Source: Tipula vernalis
Lineage: Eukaryota; Arthropoda; Insecta; Diptera; Tipulidae
Length of the DNA stretch: 64,000 nt
Direction: 5' to 3'
NCBI GenBank assembly: GCA_958295665.1
Contig: OY282558.1
Location: forward strand, 69,242,789-69,306,788
Part shown: piece after piece, positions 23,301 to 32,776 of the stretch
Layout: every line of letters begins with the position of its first letter
Position numbering within the stretch: the first letter of the stretch is position 1
Position numbers and translations under genes: made by a program
The notes under the pieces: model-generated
The model's input: only the letters and a program-made list of their open reading frames with translations
What the model was told of the DNA's origin: nothing
The model's database searches: none

Positions 23301-23356
23301 AATCATAAAATTAAAACATGATTTCCAAAAATTTGTGATTTGACGTATTTTTCACC
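20325..23356 (+). mobile_element. Long-TIR DNA transposon A with broken transposase
   Basis: The ends begin GGTGAAAAATACGTCAAATC at 20325 and its inverse ending at 23356. The inverted match continues for about 300 bp (left to about 20636, right from about 23077), including AGGGTGTCAAATTTTGAGAA and ATCCGATATTTATGATATAG. The left arm carries an extra stretch of about 34 bp. TTATAT flanks both sides (20319-20324 and 23357-23362), a 6-bp target duplication, although the left site lies in AT-rich DNA. The transposase remnant lies between, plus strand. Long TIRs and a 6-bp duplication exclude Tc1/mariner, piggyBac and typical hAT; I cannot name the superfamily with confidence. Confidence 0.75.
21201..22890 (+). 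pseudogene. Transposase of element A, frameshifted (DDE/D-like)
   Basis: Pieces in order: 21201-21635, a charged N-terminus with FRHLEKNCDKIQLLSTLLKS, then LTIQQIQEEFNTTQHMVRTA (helix-turn-helix-like). About 21774-21837 carries SSGTHTVCVCIIHQNVKL. 21935-21965 carries LLQCENCPGLDNF. 21963-22238 carries STDRCNLEKYSKPLDEFLNY and ends VLVSCDFAES, with its aspartate at 22221. About 22471 carries TDGAVTHYKNKK. 22561-22590 carries HATAHGKGPW. About 22765 carries IKGTRDFHAVIPSTEGY. I remember this motif order from uncharacterised transposase-like proteins of insects and cnidarians; that is recall, not a search. The two aspartates suggest an RNase H-like catalytic fold (inference). The segment after HGKGP is deleted and frames change repeatedly, so this copy is dead. 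Confidence 0.65.
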
Positions 23357-23857
23357 TTATATACAGTGGTTCCATACGAAAACGATATAAAAATCGCAAA
23401 TTTTGGCCTGACCCCTTTTGATTTTGATGATTGTTGGTGAAAATGTTCTCCATATGAAATAACTCCACCCACATTGTTTTGTTTTCCTTTACGTCACTCT
23501 GTTTCGATACAGGGTGATTTTCCGTTTTCTACTTTTCGTTAAAATTAAAATTTGTGAAGAGCTCGTTCTCAAAAACCACTTAACCGATTTTAATATTTGT
23601 TAGTTCAACTGAAAGGGATTGAGTTCTTGTTTTGTATAAATTTTTGAAAAAAAAAAAATCCAAATTAAATTTTTGTTTATGAAAAACAGCATTAGTCATT
23701 TTTCGGTCTTTTGGGCCACAACGAGCCAAGTCGAAATCCTCTTTAAAATTGCAGAGATTGTAAAAATTCGTTTTATTTTTATACTGGGCCCCTGATCCAT
23801 CAGAAAAAAAACCAATTTTTTTTTTTATTTGTTGTAATTTTTCCTTTATGAAATTGA

Positions 23858-25280
23858 CTAGGCCTTGAATAAATAACTCACTGCTACATGATTGTGCTTT
23901 GTTGATTCAGATATAGCCACCAAGCTTGTGAATTCAAATTTATTATGGTTAACATCGCCCATCGAATGTGATTCTTCATTGTTTTTATAGTAAACGGCAA
24001 AGGGATGTATCGTACACTGTGATTTCCTATATTTCAGGTAAGTTACTTGTTGTTCTACAATAAATGAATGCGGTACAAAGTTTTGTAGTTGTTCGCAAAA
24101 CTTATCCATAAAAGTCAATGTTGATACGGTTACTGTTTCCATTGTGCATTTATCTACTTGTTGCCACTGCTGGAATGTTATTTCTTCTACATCATTTTGT
24201 AGACAAATCCGTATGGATGTTTTCCGTTCCTGGACAAGTTGCACATTCGTTTAATTGGCAAGATCTTGTTGGATTTTCGTAAACAATCTGAGAAATTAGT
24301 TTCCGATAACTTTCTTGTTCATGTGAAAGGAGTTTTATTGTTTTTATGACATTAAACATAAGTTTAATATTTTAATGATATATGGAAACGCATATACTAT
24401 GTATGCCGCTGGAATTTGCCAAAACGCAGTGTCCTGGACGAAGTGAGGCAAATTTTGAAAATCCAATTATTCTACTCGGGTGTGTTTCTTTAAAGATTTG
24501 ATATGCTTACTTCAAATTACAAAGTACCAATCTACGTTGTTTAGTAATAACAGTTCCTTCCGATGAAATCCTACTTATTTCGTTATCTTCAAAAAAAATT
24601 CTACACAAACTTTACCAGTTCTTGCTTGGTTAAGGAATTTAGACCCACGTATGATATTCGGTGTTGACATTATTCCATTTTCCTCTTGAATCTGTTTTGC
24701 TCTCCTTACCATATAATAAGAAACACTAAACTCTCGTTGAATTTTTCGAGCTTTTTGGAAACGATGTTAATACCAAATATTTTTCACTGAAGGTATTGGA
24801 ACTTTCACACTTTTCTCGTAATTGTTGAATTATTTCATTATTATCGCCTTCAGTGTTATTTTGAATTTCACCAGAACTACAAGGTAGTTGAAATATTTCC
24901 TCAGAAATTTTTGCTGCAACTTCTTGCATTTTTTGTTTCTTATATTTGTCAGATCTCATTTTCCTACGTAGAATAAGAGAACTATTGATTGACTATAAAG
25001 TAGAGTTGAGTGATGAAAGGTCAGGATAGACGTATTGCTTCTCACTTGATATTATTGAAATCTTTGATGGCGATGATGATGATGATTTAAGTGGTGAACT
25101 GTTTTGATCTAAATTAATTTGTTGAACATGAAAAGGTCCTGAAGCTTCACTTATTACATTATTTTGTTTACTTTTATATATTTCGAAGTAGCATGAAGTA
25201 CAAATGTTTCCTCCTTGAATTAAGCAAACACCTTTTGTATGAGCTATCTCAATTATATAATTAGAGATTTTGATTTTCAT
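23858..25280 (-). pseudogene. Transposase of element B, same family as element A
   Basis: From right to left on the minus strand. 25280-24993 is an N-terminal region with a GVCLIQGGNICTSCY cysteine cluster and a serine-rich run. 24959-24726 holds EIIQQLREKCESS and FSEKYLVLTSFPKS. 24720-24600 holds YYMVRRAKQIQEENGIMSTP. 24600-24300 holds KQRRLVLCNLK, FSKFASLRPGHCVLANSSG and IHSICVSIYH. 24244-23858 holds a CATCPG-like spot, EITFQQWQQVDKCTMETVTV, KFCEQLQNFVPHSFIVEQQ and CTIHPFAVYYKN. It is co-linear with the element A protein and more complete at the N-terminus. The segment holding the first catalytic aspartate (DFAES in A) is deleted between TYLKYRK and SQCTIHPF, and everything after about 23858 is lost. 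Confidence 0.65.
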
Positions 25281-25615
25281 ATTGAAACTTTAATATTTTT
25301 ACGGAGTTTAAATTTTACTTCAAATTCACGTTTACAAATGACATAAATATAACAGTGCCATCGTATTTATATGGAAATATTTTATTTGAAAGCTAAGTTT
25401 TAGCCTCTTTAGTTTTAAGTATACCTTAAATATACCTGATCAAATTGTTAAAAGTTAAAATTTATTTCTTTGTTAAAATACCAAATGACGTCATATTAAC
25501 CGACCAAAATGTGGCAAACCCGTTTTCCTGAACAAAAAAAAAACGTTATAAAGTGATAATGCTGTAGTTTTTCGAAACTTGTACTCCTATATTTTTGGAA
25601 CAACCTATAATAAAG

Positions 25616-26050
25616 TGTTGAGATCAACAGTGCAACAAAACACAATATTTTATGTCAACTCATCAACACTACAACGTCCAATTTTTATATTTTTATCTAA
25701 TTTGCTGATACTAGCAGTTAACCTACTTACAACAACAATAATTATGTTGAAGCAACCTTGGCTCATCAACATTACAACATTTAAATTTACTGGATAGGAA
25801 TGTTTGGTGTCATATTTTATTTCTTATTTTTATATTTTCTTTTTCTCTAAGTTGCTGACAGTAGCATTTAATTGTATATAAAAGGTGAATATTAAATAAA
25901 ATAAAATAGAATGAATTTAACTCTAATATTAACAACAAGTTGTTTATTCTCAATAACTAAATAAACCCCACCCGTGGTAATCTATTAGTTAACTGTAAAT
26001 CAAGACTATATTAAATTTACAATTTAAGTCCAAAAGTCTAAGATTTTACA
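25616..26050 (+). repeat. 5' LTR of the BEL/Pao element
   Basis: The LTR starts TGTTGAGATCAACAGTGC and ends ACA directly before the primer-binding site. It contains TATATAAAAG (25875-25884) and A-rich AATAAAATAAAA runs just after. Length is about 435 bp. No partner LTR was found, so the start is judged by the TG...CA rule and promoter layout. Confidence 0.6.
25875..25884 (+). promoter_or_regulatory. TATA box of the BEL/Pao LTR
   Basis: TATATAAAAG sits in the middle of the LTR, as expected for the U3 promoter. Confidence 0.5.
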
Positions 26051-26064
26051 TGGTCCTTCGAGCC
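26051..26064 (+). promoter_or_regulatory. tRNA primer-binding site
   Basis: TGGTCCTTCGAGCC immediately follows the LTR end and begins with the TGG that pairs with a tRNA 3' CCA. I did not assign the tRNA. Confidence 0.55.
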
Positions 26065-26228
26065 ACTAAAACAACCGGCAAATAGAAATATAGACGGACA
26101 GTCTGTAACGTCGTCAAGGGTGACGACACTAGCAGCCAAGCAACAACAGGCATATAACTTACCGTCAAAAGGAGAAGCTAAGCAACAACAAGCATCAAAA
26201 CCACCACAACAAACCAAACAACAACAAG

Positions 26229-27269
26229 ATGGATGAGTTACTTCAATACCAAGAGGTAACAAGTGGAAAGATAGTTCAGCTAGAGAGAAACTATCGAAAA
26301 GACGGTGAAAACAGAAAAACGAAGTCTTACTTAGAGAAGAGAATAGCGAATCTAAAAACGCTATATAACGAATTCGTTGGAATCGATGACAAAATTCTAG
26401 GAATGGTCCCGCCTCTGGGCCAAAATCACGCTTATTTCACAACAAGAAAAAACATGACAGATGTTTACAATAAGCTGATAGAGGAAATGCGGTATCGCCT
26501 AAATAGCGGACCGCCATTGACACCAACAACGTCACAAGAAGTCCTACAACTACCAAACCCACTTGTCGAGGCATCATATAAAACAACACCATCAATTCGG
26601 TTGGATACCATACAAAGCTCATCAACCGATTCCCAAAATGAGGAAATTAAACAAGGTCACTCAGCGGCAAATCAACAACAACAACCACTGATGAATAGTT
26701 CAATCGAGGCCCTTCAAGCAGCAAAGTTTGAAGGAAACAACAACACAAAATTGTTCAAGAGGCAAGACGTGCTCATGCGGCAGTTATATCAGAAATTGGC
26801 GTCAATAAATTATTCCTTGGAAACCAACAACATATCTAAGGAATATGTGAATATCAAAACGAGACAATTAGAAAAAGACATGGGAGAAATCGCAGCCCAA
26901 CACACAGAATTATTAGTAGAGCTGGAAGAAGACGAACAAACATCCAACTACTTTAGAGAAGATTATTATGCCAAGCTTCAAGAGAGGGTAGAAGATGCAA
27001 TGATCAAACTACAACAGTTTCAGCCCCAGACAACAACCACAGCAGGATCAGCAGCACAGGTGAAACTGCCTAAGGTAGAAATCTCGATCTTTTATGGTGA
27101 TTATGAACGGTGGGAAACGTTCAACGATATATTCACTGAGCTGATCCACCAAAACAGCAAACTAACAGATACGGTAAAGATGACGTATCTGAAATCACAC
27201 CTGCAGAAGGGAGCAGCCCAAATTATAAGTCACTTAACAACAACAGGTGACAATTACCAACCCGCTTGA
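26229..27269 (+). CDS. BEL/Pao gag, N-terminal part ending at a premature stop
   Basis: 346 codons from the first ATG after the leader. Residues 1-60 are basic and helical; 100-180 are rich in S, T, N and Q. A helical region at about 175-260 (LMRQLYQKLASINYSLETN and QLEKDMGEIAAQHTELLVEL) matches the usual BEL/Pao gag coiled region. Residues 275-346 (VKLPKVEISIFYGDYERWET ... LKSHLQKGAAQIISHL) form the first half of DUF1759, the capsid-like domain. The TGA at 27267-27269 falls inside the domain, and the same frame continues beyond it with recognisable gag text. Gag would package element RNA into particles. The break makes normal function unlikely without readthrough. Confidence 0.75.
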   Translation: MDELLQYQEVTSGKIVQLERNYRKDGENRKTKSYLEKRIANLKTLYNEFVGIDDKILGMVPPLGQNHAYFTTRKNMTDVYNKLIEEMRYRLNSGPPLTPTTSQEVLQLPNPLVEASYKTTPSIRLDTIQSSSTDSQNEEIKQGHSAANQQQQPLMNSSIEALQAAKFEGNNNTKLFKRQDVLMRQLYQKLASINYSLETNNISKEYVNIKTRQLEKDMGEIAAQHTELLVELEEDEQTSNYFREDYYAKLQERVEDAMIKLQQFQPQTTTTAGSAAQVKLPKVEISIFYGDYERWETFNDIFTELIHQNSKLTDTVKMTYLKSHLQKGAAQIISHLTTTGDNYQPA

Positions 27270-27373
27270 AACATAATCCAAGCAAGGTACAACAACGTGA
27301 GGCTACTAGCAAACCATCAGTTTAATGCAATATTGTCATTGGCCACAATTCAGATACCATCCGCCGGCTAAAT

Positions 27374-27976
27374 ATGGATTCGCCCTTCGAGGCATTCGTG
27401 GGTTTCATTTTAAACAAAAAATTAGACCCAGAATCCATTAAGATATACGAGACAACTATAGAGAAGCCCAGAGAAATTCCACAACTGGAAGATTTCTTTG
27501 GATTCCTGGAGAGAAGGTTTCAATCTTTGGAAGCCATGGGCAATCATAGAGCAACAGCACCACGACCACACATGCAATACATATCACCATTGAAACGAGT
27601 GAATACAGCCATGTTAACCAAAACATTTTGGGTGGAAGGGTGTAAGGAGCATCATGGTTTAAATCAATGTCAGCAATTCAAAAAGATGTCAACATTAGAA
27701 CGAGCAAGGCTCGTCAACTCATCCAACTTGTGCATACGATGTTTAAGCCAGCATCAAGGAAGAAACTGCCAGGCAGAAACATGTGTTGTGTGTAAAGGAG
27801 GACACCACACACTTCTACACTGCAATAATGCAGCATCAACCACCGGAAGTAGTGTCAAAGCCGCCAAAACATTCGTGATCAGTCAGCTAGGACAAGTTTT
27901 ACTACCAACTGCATTAGTCAGAGCCGCAACTGACACAGGCGATTGTTTCACACTAAGAGCTCTAATTGATCCATAA
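27374..27976 (+). CDS. BEL/Pao gag C-terminus, zinc knuckles and start of protease
   Basis: 200 codons. The first part (FEAFVGFILNKKLDPESIKI ... PQLEDFFGFLERRFQSLEAM) finishes the gag capsid region. Residues 85-160 hold the BEL/Pao cysteine pattern: FWVEGCKEHHGLNQCQQFKK, CIRCLSQHQGRNC, CVVCKGGHHTLLHC. The protease begins near residue 170 (QVLLPTALVRA ... ALID). The frame stops at 27974-27976 exactly at the aspartic-protease active site, so the catalytic triplet is lost. A short deletion and frame change separates this segment from the preceding gag ORF near 27350. Confidence 0.72.
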   Translation: MDSPFEAFVGFILNKKLDPESIKIYETTIEKPREIPQLEDFFGFLERRFQSLEAMGNHRATAPRPHMQYISPLKRVNTAMLTKTFWVEGCKEHHGLNQCQQFKKMSTLERARLVNSSNLCIRCLSQHQGRNCQAETCVVCKGGHHTLLHCNNAASTTGSSVKAAKTFVISQLGQVLLPTALVRAATDTGDCFTLRALIDP

Positions 27977-28135
27977 TCACAGGCCACATTAATATCCTCC
28001 AAGGCCGCAAATTTATTCAACTTTAAAAAAGAGAAAGTACACGTCACCATCTCAGGAGTAGGTGGGAAAAAAGCAGGCATTTGCAGACACACCATTAATC
28101 TAAAAATATCGCCAAGATTTGATGGAGATTTCCAA

Positions 28136-31100
28136 ATGAATATCAAACCATTGATATTCGACAAACTCGACCAACAATTACCCGAGGTGGACTTTGCCAC
28201 AAGCAGCTGGACGCATCTCAACCAAATACAACTGGCTGATCCACACTACAACCAGTCACAGCCAATTGATCTTATACTTGGCGCGGATTATTATCCATCA
28301 ATACTAATCAACAGCATCATCAAGGGAGGTCAACTAGAGCCTATGGCACAACAAACGGAATTCGGTTGGATTATATTGGGCAGCAGGAACAACACAGGTA
28401 GTCAGCATAAAACAACGATGATTGCAACTAAAAGTATAGAGGATCAACTGAGATTGCTGGTAGAAAACGACTCAATACCTGAAGAGAGAGCTACCACTGA
28501 AGAAGAAATCATGATAGAGAAGCATTTTGAGTCAAATGTAGAACAAGGTCCAGACGGCAGATACACAGTAAGAATTCCTTTTAAGGATAACCAAACCGAA
28601 CTAGGGGAATCCAGGAAGACGGCCGCTGCCAGATTGATACAATTAGAAAAACGATTCAAGAAAGATGCGCCGTTCAAACAATTATATCATCAATTCATGC
28701 AAGAATATATAAATTTGAAGCACATGGAACAAGTACAAGATAAACCAGAAGAGTTAGAAGAAAAAGTAATAAAAATTATGACAATAACTACGGAAGATCA
28801 CACTTTTCTTTTATTCGAACGATGCTCCAGCTACAACAAATTGAAGCGTATAGTCGCATATTGCAAAAGGTTCATCAACAACTGCTCGCGTAGAAACAAC
28901 AATAGAAATGAACTAACTGGTGCAGAACTCCAAAACGCAGAAATAATAATTCTCAAGCTCGTACAAAGACAAGATTTCTATAAGGAAATCAACTGTCTTA
29001 ATAAAGCTGAAAGAATCAGCACGAAGAGCAAAATTCTATCACTAAATCCAACTATAGATGAAAACGGGTTGCTACGGCTAAACGGACGGCTACAAAATTC
29101 AATACTCCCAAGTTCAAGCAAAAACCCAGTAATACTGAGCAGGCACAACATAGTTACGAAAAGAATAATAGAAGATGCTCATATTGGTACATTACACGGA
29201 GGCACACAATTGACATTAGCAACATTAAGAAACAAATTCTGGATCATTGATGGTAAACGAGCTGTCAGACAGATAATTCAAAAATGTATTATTTGCTTTC
29301 GTCACAAACAACATTCATCCGAACAACTAATGGGAAACCTACCATCAGCAAGAGTGAGGCCGGGAAGACCGTTTATCAAAACGGGAATCGACTATGCGGG
29401 GCCCATCCAATTAAGATCAGCCAAAGGCAGGGGTCACAAGACATATAAGGCATACATTGCTCTGTTTGTATGCATGGTAACGAAGGCCATCCATATTGAA
29501 ATAATAAGCGATTTAACAACTGAATCCTTCATTGCCGCTTACAAAAGATTTATATCCAGGAGAGGATTATGCACCGACATTTACTCTGATAATGGAACAT
29601 ACTTCGTAGGAGCAAACAACGTAATGCAGAGAGATTACCGTCGCGCAATGACGACATTACCAAGCGACATTGCCACTATGATAGCTGACAATGGAACCAA
29701 TTGGCATTTCATACCACCTCTTACGCCTCATTTCGGTGGAATATGGGAGGCAGGAATTAAATCAATGAAATTCCATCTCAAACGGATCATAGGCGAAACA
29801 ACACTCACTTTCGAAGAGCTATGTACCGTGACTACCCAAATAGAATCATGTCTCAATTCTCGCCCTCTAACACCGCTGACAAGTGATCCTGCAGATATGT
29901 CAGCACTAACGCCGGGGCACTTCTTGATAGGAGATTATCTCAAGGCGCTACCAGCCGCAGAAATTGACCGCATATCGTTAAGAACGAGATGGCATGTAGT
30001 CGAGAGAATGGTTCAGGACTTTTGGAAACGGTGGCCCTCCGAATACCTTCATCAACTACAACAACGAACTAAATGGAAGAGCAGCCAGTCAAACTTAATG
30101 ATCAACGACCTGGTATTATTAAAAGACGACCAACAACCTGCCACACGGTGGAAGCTAGGGAGAATCGTGGAAACACACGCTGGAAAAGATGATTTAGTTC
30201 GGGTAGCGACAGTCAAATGCGAAAACGCAACATATAAGTCACCGATTGTGAAATTGTGTAAGTTACCAATTGAAGAAGGCTTACAAAAAAGTATGCCCAT
30301 GAAAGCAAACCGAGGTCAACCTAGAGAATTGCAATCACCGGAGAAGAACAATCAAGTTTTAAGGCGACAGCCTCATAGACGCGTAAAGAACAGGGGAACC
30401 GTTAATCATCTAGCGCTAGTCATATTATCCATTTGTTGTTTTATGGGACTTGTACAGGCCAACGTACATATAACCCCTTACAAGCATTCCACAGGGATTT
30501 ACTTCGAAGAAATAGGTAAACTCGAAGTGGTAGCTATGAAATGGACATTGGTGGTTTATTACAACATGAGCAATTACTGGGAAGAAATTGAAACCTTTAA
30601 GCAAACACAATATGAATTAAAGGCGGCATGCTTGAATATAGCTGGGTTAAATTGCGACCTAATTCTTCAACAAATTCAATGGCAATACAACAATTTGATT
30701 GCGAACAATGAATTATTATTAGCAAGCAACAAGGAGGTACAACGACCAAAACGAGGCCTAGGAGACACCATAGGCCTAGTGTTAGGCGATATGTTTGGGA
30801 TCTTGACAGAACGTGAGGCAAGATATTATAAGGCACAATTTGAAGCCATAAACAACGATGAGCAACAATTAGAATCATTGATAAAGAGTCATACCACCAT
30901 AATAGATAACACAATCAACCTGGTAAAACATAATTCAAAGCTCACCATGGAATCATTAAACAACCTGATAGAGCAGCAGAGAAGGCTGAATGCTGAAATG
31001 GAATTATTAAATGAGTACTCCATCAGAGAAGAAAAGATTCGATCGATATTAACATCAACAATTGAACTGATGTTAATTCTAAAGAATTTGGAAGACACGC

Positions 31101-31843
31101 AGCAAGCCTTACTTGATGTGGTCCAGAACGCACACAAGAATTTATTGCATCCCTCATTACTCGCCCCCGCTCAATTACAACAAGAGCTCGAATTAATCAA
31201 ACAACACATACCAACAACCATAACCATACCTGGGCATGGCATCTCTGATCTCCTTCACATATATCGCAGCATGAGATTACGCAGTAGAGTAACCCAGGGC
31301 AACATCATAATAAAAATCACCATTCCTCTATCCTTTGCGCTGGATTATACCCTACTGGCCCTATTTCCAGTTCCTAATATAGAGCACAACAACACGCAGT
31401 CGTACATTACCACCAATTCGGAATACTTAGCAGTAGATGATCACCGGGAACATTTTTCATTACTAACGAGAGAAGAAGTGAAACAATGCCAACTATTCCA
31501 AAATAACCGATTTTTATGTGAAATATCGCCAATTTATAACGCAATGACTAACCAAAATCAATGCGAATTAGCAATCCTACAACGAATAGCAAATCTCGAA
31601 GGGGTATGTACCATTAAGTCAGTTAAGATATCAAACCATTGGATTAAGCTCCATGCGACGAATCAGTGGATATACTCCATTCCAAATGAAACAACATTCG
31701 ATGTTATATGCGGCCAAAGCATCACATCACTCAGTCTCCAAGGATCAGGGATATTAGAAATCAAGGCTGGATGCGTGCTGCGAGACACAAATTTGTACAT
31801 CGTCGCCATCGGTTCAGCTTCCAACAACATAAGCGAATCATAA
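28136..31843 (+). CDS. BEL/Pao pol-env fusion ORF lacking reverse transcriptase
   Basis: 1235 uninterrupted codons; the frame is open from 27977. Residues 1-90 are the C-terminal protease/DUF1758 part (LILGADYYPSI, TEFGWIILGS). Residues 95-200 are the segment ahead of RT (HFESNVEQGPDGRYTVRIPF, EYINLKHMEQVQ). At about residue 198-215 the protein jumps in frame to the pre-integrase region, so RT and RNase H are absent. The integrase has zinc-binding H/C residues (HIGTLHGG, CIICFRHK) and acidic residues D419 (GIDYAGP), D485 (YSDNGTYF) and E538 (FGGIWEAG). A hydrophobic stretch at about 758-775 starts an F-type envelope-like region with a basic RPKR site at 870-873, then GLGD and long helices. 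The protein ends without a C-terminal membrane anchor, so the envelope part is truncated. It resembles the F-like proteins of some BEL and errantivirus elements. Confidence 0.78.
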   Translation: MNIKPLIFDKLDQQLPEVDFATSSWTHLNQIQLADPHYNQSQPIDLILGADYYPSILINSIIKGGQLEPMAQQTEFGWIILGSRNNTGSQHKTTMIATKSIEDQLRLLVENDSIPEERATTEEEIMIEKHFESNVEQGPDGRYTVRIPFKDNQTELGESRKTAAARLIQLEKRFKKDAPFKQLYHQFMQEYINLKHMEQVQDKPEELEEKVIKIMTITTEDHTFLLFERCSSYNKLKRIVAYCKRFINNCSRRNNNRNELTGAELQNAEIIILKLVQRQDFYKEINCLNKAERISTKSKILSLNPTIDENGLLRLNGRLQNSILPSSSKNPVILSRHNIVTKRIIEDAHIGTLHGGTQLTLATLRNKFWIIDGKRAVRQIIQKCIICFRHKQHSSEQLMGNLPSARVRPGRPFIKTGIDYAGPIQLRSAKGRGHKTYKAYIALFVCMVTKAIHIEIISDLTTESFIAAYKRFISRRGLCTDIYSDNGTYFVGANNVMQRDYRRAMTTLPSDIATMIADNGTNWHFIPPLTPHFGGIWEAGIKSMKFHLKRIIGETTLTFEELCTVTTQIESCLNSRPLTPLTSDPADMSALTPGHFLIGDYLKALPAAEIDRISLRTRWHVVERMVQDFWKRWPSEYLHQLQQRTKWKSSQSNLMINDLVLLKDDQQPATRWKLGRIVETHAGKDDLVRVATVKCENATYKSPIVKLCKLPIEEGLQKSMPMKANRGQPRELQSPEKNNQVLRRQPHRRVKNRGTVNHLALVILSICCFMGLVQANVHITPYKHSTGIYFEEIGKLEVVAMKWTLVVYYNMSNYWEEIETFKQTQYELKAACLNIAGLNCDLILQQIQWQYNNLIANNELLLASNKEVQRPKRGLGDTIGLVLGDMFGILTEREARYYKAQFEAINNDEQQLESLIKSHTTIIDNTINLVKHNSKLTMESLNNLIEQQRRLNAEMELLNEYSIREEKIRSILTSTIELMLILKNLEDTQQALLDVVQNAHKNLLHPSLLAPAQLQQELELIKQHIPTTITIPGHGISDLLHIYRSMRLRSRVTQGNIIIKITIPLSFALDYTLLALFPVPNIEHNNTQSYITTNSEYLAVDDHREHFSLLTREEVKQCQLFQNNRFLCEISPIYNAMTNQNQCELAILQRIANLEGVCTIKSVKISNHWIKLHATNQWIYSIPNETTFDVICGQSITSLSLQGSGILEIKAGCVLRDTNLYIVAIGSASNNISES

Positions 31844-32330
31844 CTATAAAATTGTTCCTAACACAATTTATTTTTTATTTTTTATTAGTTGGTAAAATAA
31901 ATAAGCTTTCAAAAAAAATTAAAAAATAGGCAACTCGTTATGGCCCAAAAGACCGAAAAATGACATTATTCAAAAGAATGCTCTTTTCGATAAACAAAAA
32001 TTTAATTTGAATTTTTTTCAAAAAATGTATACAAAACAAGAACTCAATCCCTTTCAGTTGAACTAACAAATATTAAAATCGGTTAAGTGGTTTTTGAGAA
32101 CGAGCTCTTCACAAATTTTAATTTTAACGAAAAGTAGAAAACGGAAAATCACCCTGTATCGAAACAGAGTGACGTAAAGGAAAACAAAACAATGTGGGTG
32201 GAGTTATTTCATATGGAGAGCATTTTCACCAACTATCATCAAAATCAAAAGGGGTCAGGCCAAAATTTGCGATTTTTTGATCGTTTTCGTATGGAACCGC
32301 TGTATATACATATACGAGCATGTGGCGTCG

Positions 32331-32755
32331 ATCGAAAGTAAATTTGTCAAATTATAAAAATGCACCTTTAAGAATAATTAAGTACAAAATATTCGCACCA
32401 TTTTTAGATTCCTAAAAAAACGTAGCAAGCAACAAAAAAGGGTTTTTGTTTTTTTCAAAAAAAGAAGAAGTTAAAAAAAAAACAATAATATTACTTACGA
32501 CTTGAGTTTCTTGGTGCAATTGTATCTCCTCTCTGTTTTAGTAAACAAAATAAAAATAAAAGTTTAAAAGCTAAAGTACTTGTATTACTATAAAAAGCAA
32601 TAAAAAATATATGTGTTATTAATCAACAAACACACTAACGAATAGCGAAAGCGGGCTTCGCCTAATTGTGCTCGATAGGGAGTTGCCATCCCCGAGCCGC
32701 TAGAGGGCTTCGCATAAGTGTGCACGCTAGGGAGTTGCCATCCCAGAACACCAAA
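32331..32755 (+). repeat. 5' LTR of the Gypsy element
   Basis: The LTR starts TGTGGCGTCGATCG and ends near CAGAACACCA. A repeated GGGCTTCGC...GGGAGTTGCCATCCC motif sits at its 3' end. Confidence 0.8.
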
Positions 32756-32758
32756 AAG

Positions 32759-32776
32759 TGGTAACCACGACGTGAT
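32759..32776 (+). promoter_or_regulatory. Gypsy primer-binding site
   Basis: TGGTAACCACGACGTGAT follows the LTR within a few bases and starts with TGG, as primer-binding sites do. The tRNA is not assigned. Confidence 0.5.

Larger units (their letters stand above)
25616..31926 (+). mobile_element. BEL/Pao retroelement with envelope-like domain, no RT, no 3' LTR
   Basis: A 5' LTR (25616-26050) and a primer-binding site are followed by gag (DUF1759), zinc knuckles, a protease with a broken active site, the start of RT, the integrase and an F-type envelope-like domain. One near-continuous frame covers 26229-31843 apart from stops at 27267 and 27974 and a small shift near 27350. Reverse transcriptase and RNase H are absent. 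No copy of the LTR follows; sequence passes at about 31928 into the right TIR of element B. The element sits wholly inside B. Confidence 0.8.
23364..32302 (-). mobile_element. Long-TIR DNA transposon B, interrupted by a BEL/Pao retroelement
   Basis: The ends begin CAGTGGTTCCATACGAAAAC at 23364 and its near inverse ending at 32302. The inverted match runs about 370 bp (left to about 23735, right from about 31928). It includes AAATCGCAAATTTTGGCCTG, ACAGGGTGATTTTCCGTTTT and TTTTTCGGTCTTTTGGGCC. TATATA flanks both sides (23358-23363 and 32303-32308). Its left duplication overlaps the right duplication of element A by 5 bp. Inside are a minus-strand transposase of the same family as element A and then a BEL/Pao element. 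Little if any of B's own DNA remains between the BEL/Pao tail and the right TIR. Confidence 0.75.
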
